A stretch of 64,000 bases of DNA from an uncultured Bacteroidales bacterium (lineage in GTDB: Bacteria; Bacteroidota; Bacteroidia; Bacteroidales; Paludibacteraceae): contig CALEPS010000167.1 in the NCBI GenBank assembly GCA_937910305.1, positions 7,400-71,399 on the forward strand, given 5' to 3'. Below, in pieces: positions 27,695 through 37,368 of this stretch. The translations under genes and the position numbers were made by a program. Positions within the stretch are counted from its first letter, which is position 1. Every line of letters begins with the position of its first letter. The notes under the pieces were generated by a model. It saw only the letters and a list, made by a program, of their open reading frames with translations. It was not told the origin of the DNA and did no database searches.

Positions 27695-28215
27695 TTGCCT
27701 TCCTCCTTTGTGCTTGGTGCTTGGTCATTTGATACTTCCTTCCCGTGTTTCTTCTCCCATCGCATAACCTTGTAATCCTCCCATATCTTCTTCCATTCGC
27801 GTTTGGTGATATACCATTTGTCTTCCTTGCGCGGCGGGCGATAGACTGGACGGGTGTCTATTTGTACGTTTCGTTTGAGCGAGTCCACGTTATAGGCCTG
27901 TGCAAGGCTGTCGCCGAGCAAGAGAGCGTTCTGTTCATCCACCTTGTGTATCCGCAGTTCGTCCACTCTCATCTCTGTCGCCGGATCGTCATTCGGCATA
28001 GCGCGTAACTCATCGGCGAAAAGCCGGATCACCTTGTATGCTCCGAACCCCAGCCCTGCAAGAAGAATCACCATCAAGCCGTAGTAGGCCTGTTTGTCCT
28101 TCATTCTCACAGACCCGCCCATTCGGTTATTTGAAGAATGGTAGGAATAGTGGCGGTGATGATGTTTCTTCTTTTTCTCACCCCACCCCGGCTGATATGT
28201 CTTCTCCTCTTTCAA
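27691..28215 (-). CDS. Membrane-anchored hypothetical protein
   Basis: 174 residues. A basic, His/Lys/Tyr-rich N-terminus (KKKKHHHRHYSYHSSNN) is followed by one membrane helix (YYGLMVILLAGLGFGAYKVI, about 45-64) and a charged C-terminal domain with DEQNALLLGDSLAQAYN and KREWKKIWEDYKVMRWEKK. No named family. It lies between ffh and folD in one minus-strand run and shares a 4-base overlap with folD. Membrane topology probably N-in. Confidence 0.7.
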   Translation of the reverse strand: MKEEKTYQPGWGEKKKKHHHRHYSYHSSNNRMGGSVRMKDKQAYYGLMVILLAGLGFGAYKVIRLFADELRAMPNDDPATEMRVDELRIHKVDEQNALLLGDSLAQAYNVDSLKRNVQIDTRPVYRPPRKEDKWYITKREWKKIWEDYKVMRWEKKHGKEVSNDQAPSTKEEGK

Positions 28216-28238
28216 CTTTCAACTCTCAATTCTCAATT
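28203..28238. repeat. CAACTTT/CAATTCT junction repeat
   Basis: Four degenerate seven-base units (TCAACTT, TCAACTC, TCAATTC, TCAATTA) between the ffh stop and the next gene. Confidence 0.8.
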
Positions 28239-29541
28239 ACCTTCTCCTTCCGCCCATCTGCTGCACTTTGCGCATCATTTTTGCGGTCTGGTCAAACTGC
28301 TTGAGGAATCTGTTGAGAGCCACTATATCCACCCCGGCTCCGCGTGCTATACGCGCCTTTCTGCTGCCGTTCAGCAGCGATGGGTTAGCACGCTCTGCAG
28401 GCGTCATGGAGTTGATCATTGCTTCAATCGGTTTGAACGCGTCGTCACTGATCTCCACGCCCTTCAGCGCCTTGTCCATGCCCGGTATCATACCCATCAG
28501 GTCCTTCATCGAGCCCATCTTCTTAATCTGCGCCAACTGAGAGAGAAAATCATTGAAGTCAAACTGGTTCTTGGCGATTTTCTTGCTGATACGGCGGGCT
28601 TCGGCTTCATCGTACTGCTCCTGCGCACGCTCTACGAGCGAAACGACATCACCCATACCGAGAATACGGTCCGCCATACGCGCCGGATGGAAGACGTCAA
28701 GCGCCTCCATCTTTTCGCCCGTTCCGATGAACTTGATTGGTTTGTCCACCACCGAACGTATAGAGAGCGCCGCACCGCCGCGGGCGTCACCGTCCAACTT
28801 GGTCAGTACCACGCCATCAAAATCAATGCGGTCGTTAAACTCTTTTGCGGTGTTGACGGCGTCCTGACCGGTCATGGCATCCACTACGAACAGCGTCTCG
28901 CTTGGCGTGATAGCCTCTTTGATAGACGCTATCTCCTGCATCATCTGTTCATCCACAGCCAGACGGCCGGCAGTATCGATGATCACCACGTCATAACCCA
29001 TCCGCTTTGCCTCAGCGATAGCGGCTTGGGCTTTCTTCACGGGGTTCGCTTCATCCAGCCCCAAATAGACATTCGCCTTGATCTGCTCGCCCAACACGCG
29101 CAACTGCTCGATAGCCGCAGGTCTGTACACATCGCAGGCCACGAGCATGACGCGTTTGTTCTTTTTCGTCTGGAGATAGTTCGCCAGTTTGGCGGCAAAA
29201 GTCGTCTTACCGCTACCCTGCAGACCGGACATCAGAATAACTGCCGGATTGCCTTTCAGGTTCAGTTCCTGCGCCTCACCGCCCATCAGTTCCGCCAGTT
29301 CGTCGTGCGTGATCTTGATCATCAGTTGCCCCGGACGAACGGCATTGATGACGTTCTGTCCGATTGCTTTTTCCTTCACGCGGTCGGTAAACTGCTTTGC
29401 CGTCTTGTAGTTCACATCCGCTTCCAGCAGCGCCTTGCGGATGTCTTTGACGGTTTCCGCAATATTGATCTCGGTGATACGCCCCTCACCTTTGAGGATC
29501 TTAAAACTCCGTTCTAATCGTTCGCTTAAGTTATCAAACAT
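28237..29541 (-). CDS. ffh: Signal recognition particle protein Ffh
   Basis: 434 residues of SRP54. N domain 1-about 90, G domain with GLQGSGKTTFAAKLA at 106-120, DVYRPAAIEQL near 140, DTAGRLAVDEQMM near 190 and TKLDGDARGGAALS near 250. The M domain (about 300-434) is Met-rich (MGSMKDLMGMIPGMD) with the RNA-binding SLLNGSRKARIARGAG segment. It binds signal peptides and the SRP RNA; the 4.5S RNA gene was not seen in this window. Confidence 0.97.
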   Translation of the reverse strand: MFDNLSERLERSFKILKGEGRITEINIAETVKDIRKALLEADVNYKTAKQFTDRVKEKAIGQNVINAVRPGQLMIKITHDELAELMGGEAQELNLKGNPAVILMSGLQGSGKTTFAAKLANYLQTKKNKRVMLVACDVYRPAAIEQLRVLGEQIKANVYLGLDEANPVKKAQAAIAEAKRMGYDVVIIDTAGRLAVDEQMMQEIASIKEAITPSETLFVVDAMTGQDAVNTAKEFNDRIDFDGVVLTKLDGDARGGAALSIRSVVDKPIKFIGTGEKMEALDVFHPARMADRILGMGDVVSLVERAQEQYDEAEARRISKKIAKNQFDFNDFLSQLAQIKKMGSMKDLMGMIPGMDKALKGVEISDDAFKPIEAMINSMTPAERANPSLLNGSRKARIARGAGVDIVALNRFLKQFDQTAKMMRKVQQMGGRRR

Positions 29542-29583
29542 TCTTATTGCTTATTAAATATTTACCCAATATAAATTAGGCTG

Positions 29584-29614
29584 CAAAGATACAATATTTT
29601 TTTGACATATGCAA
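29584..29614 (-). promoter_or_regulatory. Bacteroidetes-type promoter for ffh
   Basis: Minus strand TATCTTTG at 29591-29584 and TTGC at 29614-29611, 19 bases apart, about 40 bases before the ffh ATG. Confidence 0.85.
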
Positions 29615-29660
29615 GAAGCGGTGCAAATTAGGTCCAAAATTTCATAATTTTACAAAAAAA

Positions 29661-29692
29661 TTTGCGTATATAAAAAAAAAGCAGTACCTTTG
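29661..29692 (+). promoter_or_regulatory. Promoter for tRNA-Ser
   Basis: TTTGC at 29661-29665 and TACCTTTG at 29685-29692, 19 bases apart, 13 bases before the tRNA 5' end. Confidence 0.88.
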
Positions 29693-29705
29693 CACCCGCT
29701 TTTTA

Positions 29706-29794
29706 GGAGAGTTGTCTGAGTGGTCGAAAGAGCCGCACTCGAAATGCGGTATACGCATTACGTCGTATCGGGGGTTCGAATCCCTCACTCTCCG
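29706..29794 (+). tRNA. tRNA-Ser (anticodon CGA)
   Basis: Acceptor GGAGAGT (29706) pairs with ACTCTCC (29787-29793), discriminator G. The anticodon arm CCGCACTCGAAATGCGG gives CGA, reading UCG. A long variable arm and GGTTCGAATCC T loop fit a class II serine tRNA. CCA is not encoded. The prophage integrase gene begins about 160 bases downstream. Confidence 0.96.
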
Positions 29795-29797
29795 CAA

Positions 29798-29826
29798 ACG
29801 CTGTAAATCAATGGTTTACGGCGTTC
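29798..29826 (+). terminator. Hairpin after tRNA-Ser
   Basis: AACGCTGTAAA pairs with TTTACGGCGTT (one G-T pair) around a seven-base loop. Confidence 0.75.
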
Positions 29827-29836
29827 ATTGTAAAAA

Positions 29837-29869
29837 ATCGGGTAAAAATCGGGTAAAAATCGGGTAAAA
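29837..29869. repeat. Three 11-base direct repeats near the probable attachment site
   Basis: ATCGGGTAAAA occurs three times in exact tandem between the tRNA-Ser hairpin and the integrase gene. Position fits integrase arm-type or excisionase sites, or part of the att core. Confidence 0.85.
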
Positions 29870-29951
29870 CCGTTTTTCGACTCCCTCCCCGAAAATGCTA
29901 ATAGGTGTAAATTTCTTCTGCTCTGTCCGGCACATAGCAGAAGAAAAAAAA

Positions 29952-31217
29952 ATGCCTTCAACTCTCACAATTCAGCAGACCTCTGCCAATTTCGTTCCAG
30001 CAGATTTGCGTCATGACACTAACGGATGGTATATTGTATACTATGCGTTCAATCCCATTATCTCCAAACTTGAAATGAAGAGGATTAAACTTAATCTTCT
30101 TAAAAAACGCTGCCGCTCTATGGTTGAGTTCAAAGTGCAAGTAAATGACATTATGCGCACGATTGACAACCAACTGCGCACCGCTGCGCTCAACTCCGTG
30201 CAAAACGTGGCGGCTACACCGGCAACTTACATTCCGGAAGTTGCTACTGTTGCCGCACCTGCTCCCGTAGTTGCTCCCCTATCAGCACCATCAGCACCTG
30301 TTAGCGAGAATGTCCGCTACTATAAGACGCTTGATGAGGTAACGCGCATATTCGTGACGGAGAAAGAAAAAGAGTTGCGCAATAGCACCATGCGCAGCTA
30401 TAAGAGTTTCTGCCACATGTTGCGTGAATGGGCAAACGAACACTACCCATCTATAAAAATGAGTATGTTCGAGCGCGCGCACGCGGTAGAGTTCTTGGAT
30501 GACATGGCAGCAAAAGGACTCGGACCAAACACCTACAACAACATGATCCGTCTGGGTAGCGTGCTGTTCATTTGGGCAAAAGCGAAGTGCTACGCTCGCG
30601 AAAATCCCTTTGACGGACAGAAACGCAAGCGCGTACTGGAGAAAACGCGCACCATCATCAAGCCGGAACATCAAGCCCTCATCGACAAATGGTTTGCTGA
30701 CAACCTGCCGGAAATGCGTATCGTTTGCCGTTTGGTATATACCTCCCTGCTCCGTCCTATAGAGATTACGCGCGTGCAGGTAAAGCAGATTGACTTTGTA
30801 AACCATTGCATCCGTATGCCGAGGGAGAAAACCAAGACATGGGAGGCTCGTGAAGGGCGACTTGATGCAGAGTTGGAGGACATGCTCCGTAAACACATAC
30901 AAGGTGCTAATCCGGACGATTACCTGTTCTGCGACAGCGTTTGGCGTTGTGGCAAGAAATCCATGGGAAACGGCACCTATGGCAAAGCATGGGACAGAAT
31001 GAGGAAAGCCCTCAGACTGCCCCAAGAGTATCAGCTCTATTCTCTCAAAGATACGGCTATAAATAGCATGCTCAAAGCAGGTGTAGATGATCTGTCCGTT
31101 ATGCAGGCGGCCGGTCACAAGGATTTGAGCATGACCACCATCTACGCGAACCACCATGACGATAAACTGATTGCAAACCTCAATCAGAAAGCACCGAAGT
31201 TCGCGGTAAATCAATGA
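29952..31217 (+). CDS. Prophage tyrosine recombinase / integrase
   Basis: 421 residues from ATG 29952 (MPSTLTIQQT), preferred over an earlier in-frame ATG because homologues start with this segment. The N-terminal arm domain is followed by an SAM-like core-binding domain (about 130-220, LRNSTMRSYKSFCHMLREW). The catalytic part has Arg I in YTSLLRPIEITRV, the second box as YSLKDTAINSMLKAG (Tyr and Lys where His and Arg are usual), GHKD, and the Tyr in TTIYANHH. It presumably joins the phage to the tRNA-Ser 3' end. Only prophage gene of any size on the plus strand in this window. Confidence 0.92.
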   Translation: MPSTLTIQQTSANFVPADLRHDTNGWYIVYYAFNPIISKLEMKRIKLNLLKKRCRSMVEFKVQVNDIMRTIDNQLRTAALNSVQNVAATPATYIPEVATVAAPAPVVAPLSAPSAPVSENVRYYKTLDEVTRIFVTEKEKELRNSTMRSYKSFCHMLREWANEHYPSIKMSMFERAHAVEFLDDMAAKGLGPNTYNNMIRLGSVLFIWAKAKCYARENPFDGQKRKRVLEKTRTIIKPEHQALIDKWFADNLPEMRIVCRLVYTSLLRPIEITRVQVKQIDFVNHCIRMPREKTKTWEAREGRLDAELEDMLRKHIQGANPDDYLFCDSVWRCGKKSMGNGTYGKAWDRMRKALRLPQEYQLYSLKDTAINSMLKAGVDDLSVMQAAGHKDLSMTTIYANHHDDKLIANLNQKAPKFAVNQ

Positions 31218-31220
31218 CAG

Positions 31221-33017
31221 TCATTCATCAAGAACGGGGTAAAATGTCCCTTTGAGTAACTGGGACATCCCGTTCTCGGTAAATGTAGCCGTAATCTTCT
31301 CGCACACATAGCGTTTGCCATAGATGATAAAAAGGGAGCGCACATTAGGGATGTCATCCGCAAGGAACTTAAACGTATATTTCTTGGTGGGGTCAATCTT
31401 ATGCGGATCTTTATAGTCCCCAAACGTATTGGAATTAAGCGACAGCGACCAATCATGCCTGATGTAGGTCCAATCCGGATAGAATGTAACCACATCAATA
31501 TGAGGATGTCTGTAAGTGCTATATGTGTCCTCTCCGGACCAAAAGCCTACGTATATCTTATCAAGAAACTCCTCATCCTCTTTGGCAAAGTCCATTTCCT
31601 TGATACAATAATCAGGCTCGGGAGCAAGATGCGCCATTGCTTCCGTCCAATCAGAGAAACCATTATAGGGCTTAGCTGACTTTTCATTACGAAGGTCGGG
31701 CATTTCCAAGAAAATGACCTGCCCCTTCAGCGGCTCCGTATCGTCCAGCCACACGGGGACAATCCTTAATTCCTTTGTTTCCCCTCCCTCATTTACCATA
31801 CGCGGCTCAAAAGAGTTCACAATTTGGGGTGCAACATAGTACTTAAAATACGTGATAGGCTCACCCTCTATATCTGACTCATAAAGTTTAACCGTGTTCG
31901 TCACACGACCTATAACATATCTATCAATATCCCTGCAATACCACAAACGACTAATAGCACCTACGACAACCCTTTCAGCTTCCCTCTCTTGATAGTTTCC
32001 ATTGATACCCGCCAACGAAAGCTCTGAAACCTCGTCATATTCCTTATATAGCGATGTCCCCAAGCCTTTCCAAAACTTGATAAATTCGGGGTTGTGGTAG
32101 TATTTCCACATACGATGGCTGCAATCAGCATATTTTATGTTAGTGCAGCCTTTGTATTTGCAATCTCCGGCATCCTGCGTAGCCATCTCGTAATCATTCA
32201 AAATATGTTGGAGTTGTGTAGTACCACAACTCTCTATCACATGACGGCTAAACCGGAATGTAACTTTCCGCTGCAAGCGGTCTATATCAAATTCGCAGTT
32301 CATCAGCAACTCAAGTTCCTCTAAAAACTCTGTCATCGTCCAATGCGGCAGCGCACGCGCAAAGTTCGCTATATTCCATGCAGCAGGCAAAGTATTGCAC
32401 ACTAACAAATATCGGTAATTACTATTCTCCCATGGGGAGAAATCATAGGAATAATTAAGCACATCACACATCTTCTTCACAAGCCAAAGCATGTAAGGTT
32501 GGAAGGACAACTTGTTACAGTTCCAAGTTGCTCCGGAAGAAGATAGATTGATTTTGTTCTGAATGTTGCCGCTTGAATTGTTCACCCAAGGCAGAGCCAC
32601 ATAATCCGTTCTGCGATTGACGGTGTTTACAGGGTTGTTTGCCGGTGTTGTGTCCGGGTAGCCCAATTCCAGTTCGTTGATATAGACATCATCGAACGAA
32701 GAAACGAAGTTTGTAGCAGAGCGTCCTTCGAGGAATTGGGTTTTGACCTGCACATCATCCAACTCCGTGACCGTAATAGATCCTTTCTTGTAGAAAGATT
32801 TGTCCCGGAGTTCACACTCTAAAAGGAGCGTTCCCTTCTCCACATCCTTGCGCGTGATATGCCCGAAGATAGCTATGTTCTGAGGGCAGTCCTTCAGCGG
32901 AAAAGTAATAGCCAACGAATAACTGTCAGCCCCCGAAAAGTAGCGGTTTTCGGAAATAAATTCAAAGGTGGATTTCTCTTTAAGAGCCGCCACCATGCCG
33001 TTTATTAGAATTGTCAT
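31221..33017 (-). CDS. Probable tail hub / baseplate protein
   Basis: 598 residues, directly after the tape measure (4-base overlap at its start), where tail-tip or hub proteins sit in siphophages. The N-terminus (TILINGMVAALKEKSTFEFISENRYFSGADS) and the middle (ALPHWTMTEFLEELELLMNCEFDID) resemble distal-tail/hub proteins of Bacteroidetes phages. No enzymatic motif is visible. It converges on the integrase gene with a 3-base gap. Confidence 0.65.
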   Translation of the reverse strand: MTILINGMVAALKEKSTFEFISENRYFSGADSYSLAITFPLKDCPQNIAIFGHITRKDVEKGTLLLECELRDKSFYKKGSITVTELDDVQVKTQFLEGRSATNFVSSFDDVYINELELGYPDTTPANNPVNTVNRRTDYVALPWVNNSSGNIQNKINLSSSGATWNCNKLSFQPYMLWLVKKMCDVLNYSYDFSPWENSNYRYLLVCNTLPAAWNIANFARALPHWTMTEFLEELELLMNCEFDIDRLQRKVTFRFSRHVIESCGTTQLQHILNDYEMATQDAGDCKYKGCTNIKYADCSHRMWKYYHNPEFIKFWKGLGTSLYKEYDEVSELSLAGINGNYQEREAERVVVGAISRLWYCRDIDRYVIGRVTNTVKLYESDIEGEPITYFKYYVAPQIVNSFEPRMVNEGGETKELRIVPVWLDDTEPLKGQVIFLEMPDLRNEKSAKPYNGFSDWTEAMAHLAPEPDYCIKEMDFAKEDEEFLDKIYVGFWSGEDTYSTYRHPHIDVVTFYPDWTYIRHDWSLSLNSNTFGDYKDPHKIDPTKKYTFKFLADDIPNVRSLFIIYGKRYVCEKITATFTENGMSQLLKGTFYPVLDE

Positions 33018-36000
33018 TGCCTGCGTGATTTAGGGGTTTTGTTCTTCATAAGTTGATCATACTCCTCTTGCGCCTTCATTATACCCTTGTCGCCGGTAAC
33101 TGTGTTCACCGTTACAAAGGGTTCGTTAAGGCGTTCGCCAAGGCTCTTCATCGTTGAGCTGTACGAGGCTACGGCGGCAGCCGTGGCCGCAAGAGTACGC
33201 TCCAGCCGTCCGTCCTGTGAGGCTTGTGCAATAACGGTGGGTGCTGTTATTTGCCGGGACACATCCGAGGACGAAAGCACACCCATTTTATTGGTGCGCT
33301 GCGCGTAATCAAGTGTGTTCACCATTGCGCGTGCTTGCGGATTAGCAAGTAGCTGCTGCGAGGCAACCCACTCACCGGCATGGACTACGCCGACTTCCTT
33401 ATATTTAGGACCGGCAGGAGTAAATCCACCCTCGGCATAGCCTTGCGATTCAGACGCTTGTTGTTGCTTCTTAATGGACGCAATCTGTATTGCTCCGGCA
33501 GCAACGGCCATAGCAGCTGCAATAGGCGCCATGATAAAGCCGACCATAGGAATTGCGGCAGCCGAAGAGTAAGCAGAAATGGCAGACATGGCAGTCTGCG
33601 CAACGGCTTGGATGACCTGCATAGCAAACATCTTTTTGTTTGCCTCGGCTTTAGCCTTGGCTATATCCTTTTGCTTTTGCTGCTCCAGTTGTACCTCTTG
33701 ATACTTATTGCCCTCGGCGGCTGAAATCTGGGCGTCATACGAGGTTTGAATTTTGGCTGTCTCAATATCAAGTTCCGCCTGTATCATATCGGAAATACCG
33801 GAGAAGATGGATGACATACCGCTTAATATCGTATCGAGTGCACCTGTGAAAGCCTGCCCACCATCAGACTTGAGCCAATCTGCGATATCATCAATGGCCG
33901 CTCGATAGGATTTGCCCATCTCCTTTGCGTTCTTGACGTTGTATTTCCGACCGAGACGGTATTTCGCTTCTTGGAAAGCGCGCTCAATCTTGAGCCGATC
34001 CTTGGCATTATCACCGACCGCTTTGAGCATTTGCGCCTGTACAAGCTCCAGCGCGTGCAGGTCGCGCTCATAGCTTTCCGTGTCGGTGGTTTGATATGCC
34101 CTTGTGAAATACTCTTGGCGGAACTTCTTCTGTAGGCGTTTGTCCTCCTGCAAATGCTTCTGTTGATACCGTAGAGAAGTATCGTGATAGTTCTTTTCCG
34201 CTTTCAAACGCTCCTTTGAACCTTCCTCATACAATCCGGCAACCTTGCGCAGGTGTTCCAGCTCTGCAAGTTCAATCGCATTTTGGTACTGCCGTGCAGA
34301 CAGTTCCCCATCCATATACCTCTGCTGAAGAACGGCCATGATACCCTTGTATGCCTGTTCTTCCTGTTGCGCCGTTCCCTCAATGGCATTGTTCTTTTGC
34401 TTCTTCAAAGCCTCATAGTATGCGGCTTCGATAGTGACTTGCTCATTGCCAGCAAGGTCGGTATGAGCAAGTTTCTTCTTGTTATACTCAACCTCGATTT
34501 CGAGCATACGCTTGGTGTAGGTTTCGTAATCGGCTTCCCCTTTTGCATAAGCAATGCGATTGAGGGCTTGCTCACGCTCTTTCCAATCATCTTCGGCTTG
34601 GAATTTGTTGGTTTTGCCATTCTTCTTGTCATCGCCAACCGGCAACGGCGCACCAGACTTTGGAGCGGGCGAAGGTGTAGGCGCGTCGATACTTATACCT
34701 GACGCCACATCTTCCAACTCTTGCCATTGCTTTTTGAGTTGGTGAATATGACGGTTATTAGCGCGAATTTGCTTTTGCAAATCCATCTCTGCTTTCTCTG
34801 ACCGTTTTTTCTGCGCTTCATCTCCCTTGGCTGCGGACGCTCTTGCGTCGTCGATAATCCTATTAAATGCGGCATTCTGCTCCTCTAATTTCTTAATCTC
34901 ATCTTCTAAAGGTATTTGCTGCGTGGCAATCTCCTCCAGTTTCTCTTGGTTCATCTTCATACGGATGGACTGCTTGAGAGAAACGAGGTAGTTATCAAGG
35001 GCCTCCTTGTTGTCATTGATCAACTTGCCCTCGTCGGTTAGAGACGCGTGATATTCCGGCACAATCTCCTGCAAGCGTTTAAGTGCCTCCCTGCGCTTTT
35101 CAAGTGAAAGGTTGCTATTATTTACAACCTTGGTAAGACTTGTAACGCTTGCAGCCTGTTTGGCATACTCCTCATCAATAGATTTGTTGTGTGCATTGAT
35201 TTGCTCCTGCACTCGAAGTTGCCTTTTCTGCGCCTCCGTGAGTTTGTTCTGCTCTTTGCTTGTCTCCTTCTGACGCTTGATAAAAGCGGCAAGTGCCACA
35301 CCTGCCCCGACAACGGCAGCGGCGAGCAATCCCCATGGATTAGTAAGCATTGTGGCATTAAGAAGTTTCATGGCAGCATTGGCACGGACTACGTTGCCGG
35401 TCATCCGGTTATATGCAACGGATGCCGCCAGAACCGCGACGCGGTGGACGTGCATTATTGCAGTTTTTGACGCAATCAATACTGCGTGCAACTTCTCCTT
35501 AATCAAGGCGAGATTGACAGCCAAGGTATAGGCAGCAACTGCTGCAGCGAGTGAAGTAATTGCTGCCTTATGTTCCTTGATAAACTGCACCAGTTTAAGC
35601 ATTATACGCATAGTGGCAGATGTGGACGATATGAAATGCCCCATCACGGGCATCAGTTCTTGACCAAGGGAAATGGCCATCTCCTGAAAGCCTTTGCGTG
35701 CTTTATCCAAGCCTGCTTGCACCGTATTGTTTTGCACCTCAAATTCTTTAGAAACAGAGGTTGCATCTTCAAAGGCTTTCGCCGCTTCCTCCTGCTCCCA
35801 AACGAGCATGTCAATATTTCCGGCAAGTGCCGAAATGACCGCAGAAGCGCGAGCACCGTTCTCACCCATGTCAGCGAACACGGGTGCAAGAACGGACATA
35901 TCGCCTAACTCGTTTAAGCGGTTGAGCAACATCAATAGACCCTCATTCGTAGAAGATTTGAGGGCGGCGTTAAACTTTTCAAGATCCATGCCTGTAGCAT

Positions 36001-37057
36001 TGGCGATTTTATCGGTATTCTTGAAAAGGTTCATGATAAGTTTGGAGAGAGCGGTTGCTGACATTTCAACTTTCTGTCCTTGGGAATCAAGCACAGCGCC
36101 AAAGGCCATGACCTGCGGAACGGTCATACCTGCTTGAGCGCCAACGCCTGCAAGCCGTTGCCCGAATTGTGCCAGGTATGAAGCTCCTGCCGTGCAGTTC
36201 TGGGATAACTCGTTTATGACGGAACCAACAGCGAGGAGCGACCGTTCCGTGCCAAGCCGTGCTTCATCCCCAAATATGGACGTTAGCTTAGAAAGTTGCA
36301 ATGTCGCACCATCTCCAAGCTCATCCAACGCCACATTGATTTGGTCAGCCGCTTTTACAAAGCCCAAAACGTCCTCCTCTGAAGTTTTTCCGAGACGGCC
36401 TGCTTCTTGGGCGAGGCGATTCAGCTCGTCGCGTGACGAACGTGTGTTGATCTTCTTAAAGGCTTCGTTAAGATGTTCGACTTCGTCTGCGGTCATGCCG
36501 GTGTACTTGCGAACAGATGCCATTTCCTGCTCCATATCGGCATACATCTGAACGGCTTTCTTGCCAGCCATGACGGTTCCGGTAATGGCTGCAATGCCGC
36601 CCATGGCGACAGTCTGCCATTCCTGCCACTTGCCATTAACGCGTTCAAGGAATGTTTGGGACTTGGCAAGTTCCGCATTGACCTTGGCAATCTCGTCCTT
36701 GACCGCTTTTATCTTTTGTGTATGTGCCTGCCATGCTGCAGATCCTCTCTCCATATAGTCAAGCTGCTTGTTCAAGGTTGCAAGGGTACGCTGCAAATCA
36801 CGCGGCGAAGCATGGTCAAGCCGTTTAAGAACGGACTCCACCTGCATTGTGGCGGACTCCATTTCTTTGATTTGCCGTTTTACATCGGCGTACTCCTTGC
36901 GTAGCTTTTTAAGCGTCACCTTGTCGCCTGCAGCGGCTGCTTTGGCAATTTCCTCAGTCAGGTTAAGTGCAGCCTTTTTAAGGTTGGCAAGCGTCTCTTG
37001 TGCTTGTTGTCCGTTGATTTGAAGATTGACGGACGCATTTGTTGAATAATCAGACAT
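33014..37057 (-). CDS. Phage tail tape measure protein
   Basis: 1347 residues from ATG 37057, 18 bases after a phage-type promoter -7 box. Long coiled-coil stretches (about 15-150 and 700-1150), a TP901-type core (MYADMEQEMASVRKYTG, then LGKTSEEDVLGFVKAADQI and AQFGQRLAGVGAQAGMTVP near 300), and hydrophobic segments near 540-600 and 1210-1260 give the usual tape measure layout. It sets tail length and may help channel formation. Its promoter is separate from that of the lysis genes; the 28-base array lies between. Confidence 0.92.
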   Translation of the reverse strand: MSDYSTNASVNLQINGQQAQETLANLKKAALNLTEEIAKAAAAGDKVTLKKLRKEYADVKRQIKEMESATMQVESVLKRLDHASPRDLQRTLATLNKQLDYMERGSAAWQAHTQKIKAVKDEIAKVNAELAKSQTFLERVNGKWQEWQTVAMGGIAAITGTVMAGKKAVQMYADMEQEMASVRKYTGMTADEVEHLNEAFKKINTRSSRDELNRLAQEAGRLGKTSEEDVLGFVKAADQINVALDELGDGATLQLSKLTSIFGDEARLGTERSLLAVGSVINELSQNCTAGASYLAQFGQRLAGVGAQAGMTVPQVMAFGAVLDSQGQKVEMSATALSKLIMNLFKNTDKIANATGMDLEKFNAALKSSTNEGLLMLLNRLNELGDMSVLAPVFADMGENGARASAVISALAGNIDMLVWEQEEAAKAFEDATSVSKEFEVQNNTVQAGLDKARKGFQEMAISLGQELMPVMGHFISSTSATMRIMLKLVQFIKEHKAAITSLAAAVAAYTLAVNLALIKEKLHAVLIASKTAIMHVHRVAVLAASVAYNRMTGNVVRANAAMKLLNATMLTNPWGLLAAAVVGAGVALAAFIKRQKETSKEQNKLTEAQKRQLRVQEQINAHNKSIDEEYAKQAASVTSLTKVVNNSNLSLEKRREALKRLQEIVPEYHASLTDEGKLINDNKEALDNYLVSLKQSIRMKMNQEKLEEIATQQIPLEDEIKKLEEQNAAFNRIIDDARASAAKGDEAQKKRSEKAEMDLQKQIRANNRHIHQLKKQWQELEDVASGISIDAPTPSPAPKSGAPLPVGDDKKNGKTNKFQAEDDWKEREQALNRIAYAKGEADYETYTKRMLEIEVEYNKKKLAHTDLAGNEQVTIEAAYYEALKKQKNNAIEGTAQQEEQAYKGIMAVLQQRYMDGELSARQYQNAIELAELEHLRKVAGLYEEGSKERLKAEKNYHDTSLRYQQKHLQEDKRLQKKFRQEYFTRAYQTTDTESYERDLHALELVQAQMLKAVGDNAKDRLKIERAFQEAKYRLGRKYNVKNAKEMGKSYRAAIDDIADWLKSDGGQAFTGALDTILSGMSSIFSGISDMIQAELDIETAKIQTSYDAQISAAEGNKYQEVQLEQQKQKDIAKAKAEANKKMFAMQVIQAVAQTAMSAISAYSSAAAIPMVGFIMAPIAAAMAVAAGAIQIASIKKQQQASESQGYAEGGFTPAGPKYKEVGVVHAGEWVASQQLLANPQARAMVNTLDYAQRTNKMGVLSSSDVSRQITAPTVIAQASQDGRLERTLAATAAAVASYSSTMKSLGERLNEPFVTVNTVTGDKGIMKAQEEYDQLMKNKTPKSRRQ

Positions 37058-37074
37058 ACGTTGTAATTTTTCTG

Positions 37075-37109
37075 CAAAAATACGTTGTTTCCCGGCTACG
37101 CGAAAAGAC
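37075..37109 (-). promoter_or_regulatory. Phage-type promoter A (tape measure operon)
   Basis: Minus strand GTCTTTTCGC at 37109-37100, 17 bases, TATTTTTG at 37082-37075. One of five copies of a prophage-specific promoter. Confidence 0.85.
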
Positions 37110-37246
37110 ACACCGCAAAACTGGTGGAAATGCTTGTTTTTACACGAGCGGAGCGGCATTTTTACGGTGCGATTTACTCCAAAAATTTCAATTTGTCTTG
37201 TCTAAAAATTTTTGGAATTGCGTAATACGTTGAAAATAAGGGGATT

Positions 37247-37280
37247 ATAAGGGGACGAAATGAAATTTTCGTCCCCTTAT
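37247..37280. terminator. Perfect 14-bp hairpin beyond the 28-base array
   Basis: ATAAGGGGACGAAA (37247-37260) pairs fully with TTTCGTCCCCTTAT (37267-37280), loop TGAAAT. On the minus strand it follows the array and is trailed by another CCCCTTATTTT, so it may end or cap a transcript from the lysis operon. Confidence 0.75.
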
Positions 37281-37368
37281 CTGTCGAAGCACCCCCCAAC
37301 CGCCCTGCTTTGTCCGCTTGTCGCGCTCACTTTGAAAAAGCGGAATATGCAAGTCGGGGTGCGCTCAA

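Noticed and set aside
28138..29517. 459-codon plus-strand frame opposite ffh
   Set aside because: Antisense to a complete Ffh; no start context or promoter.
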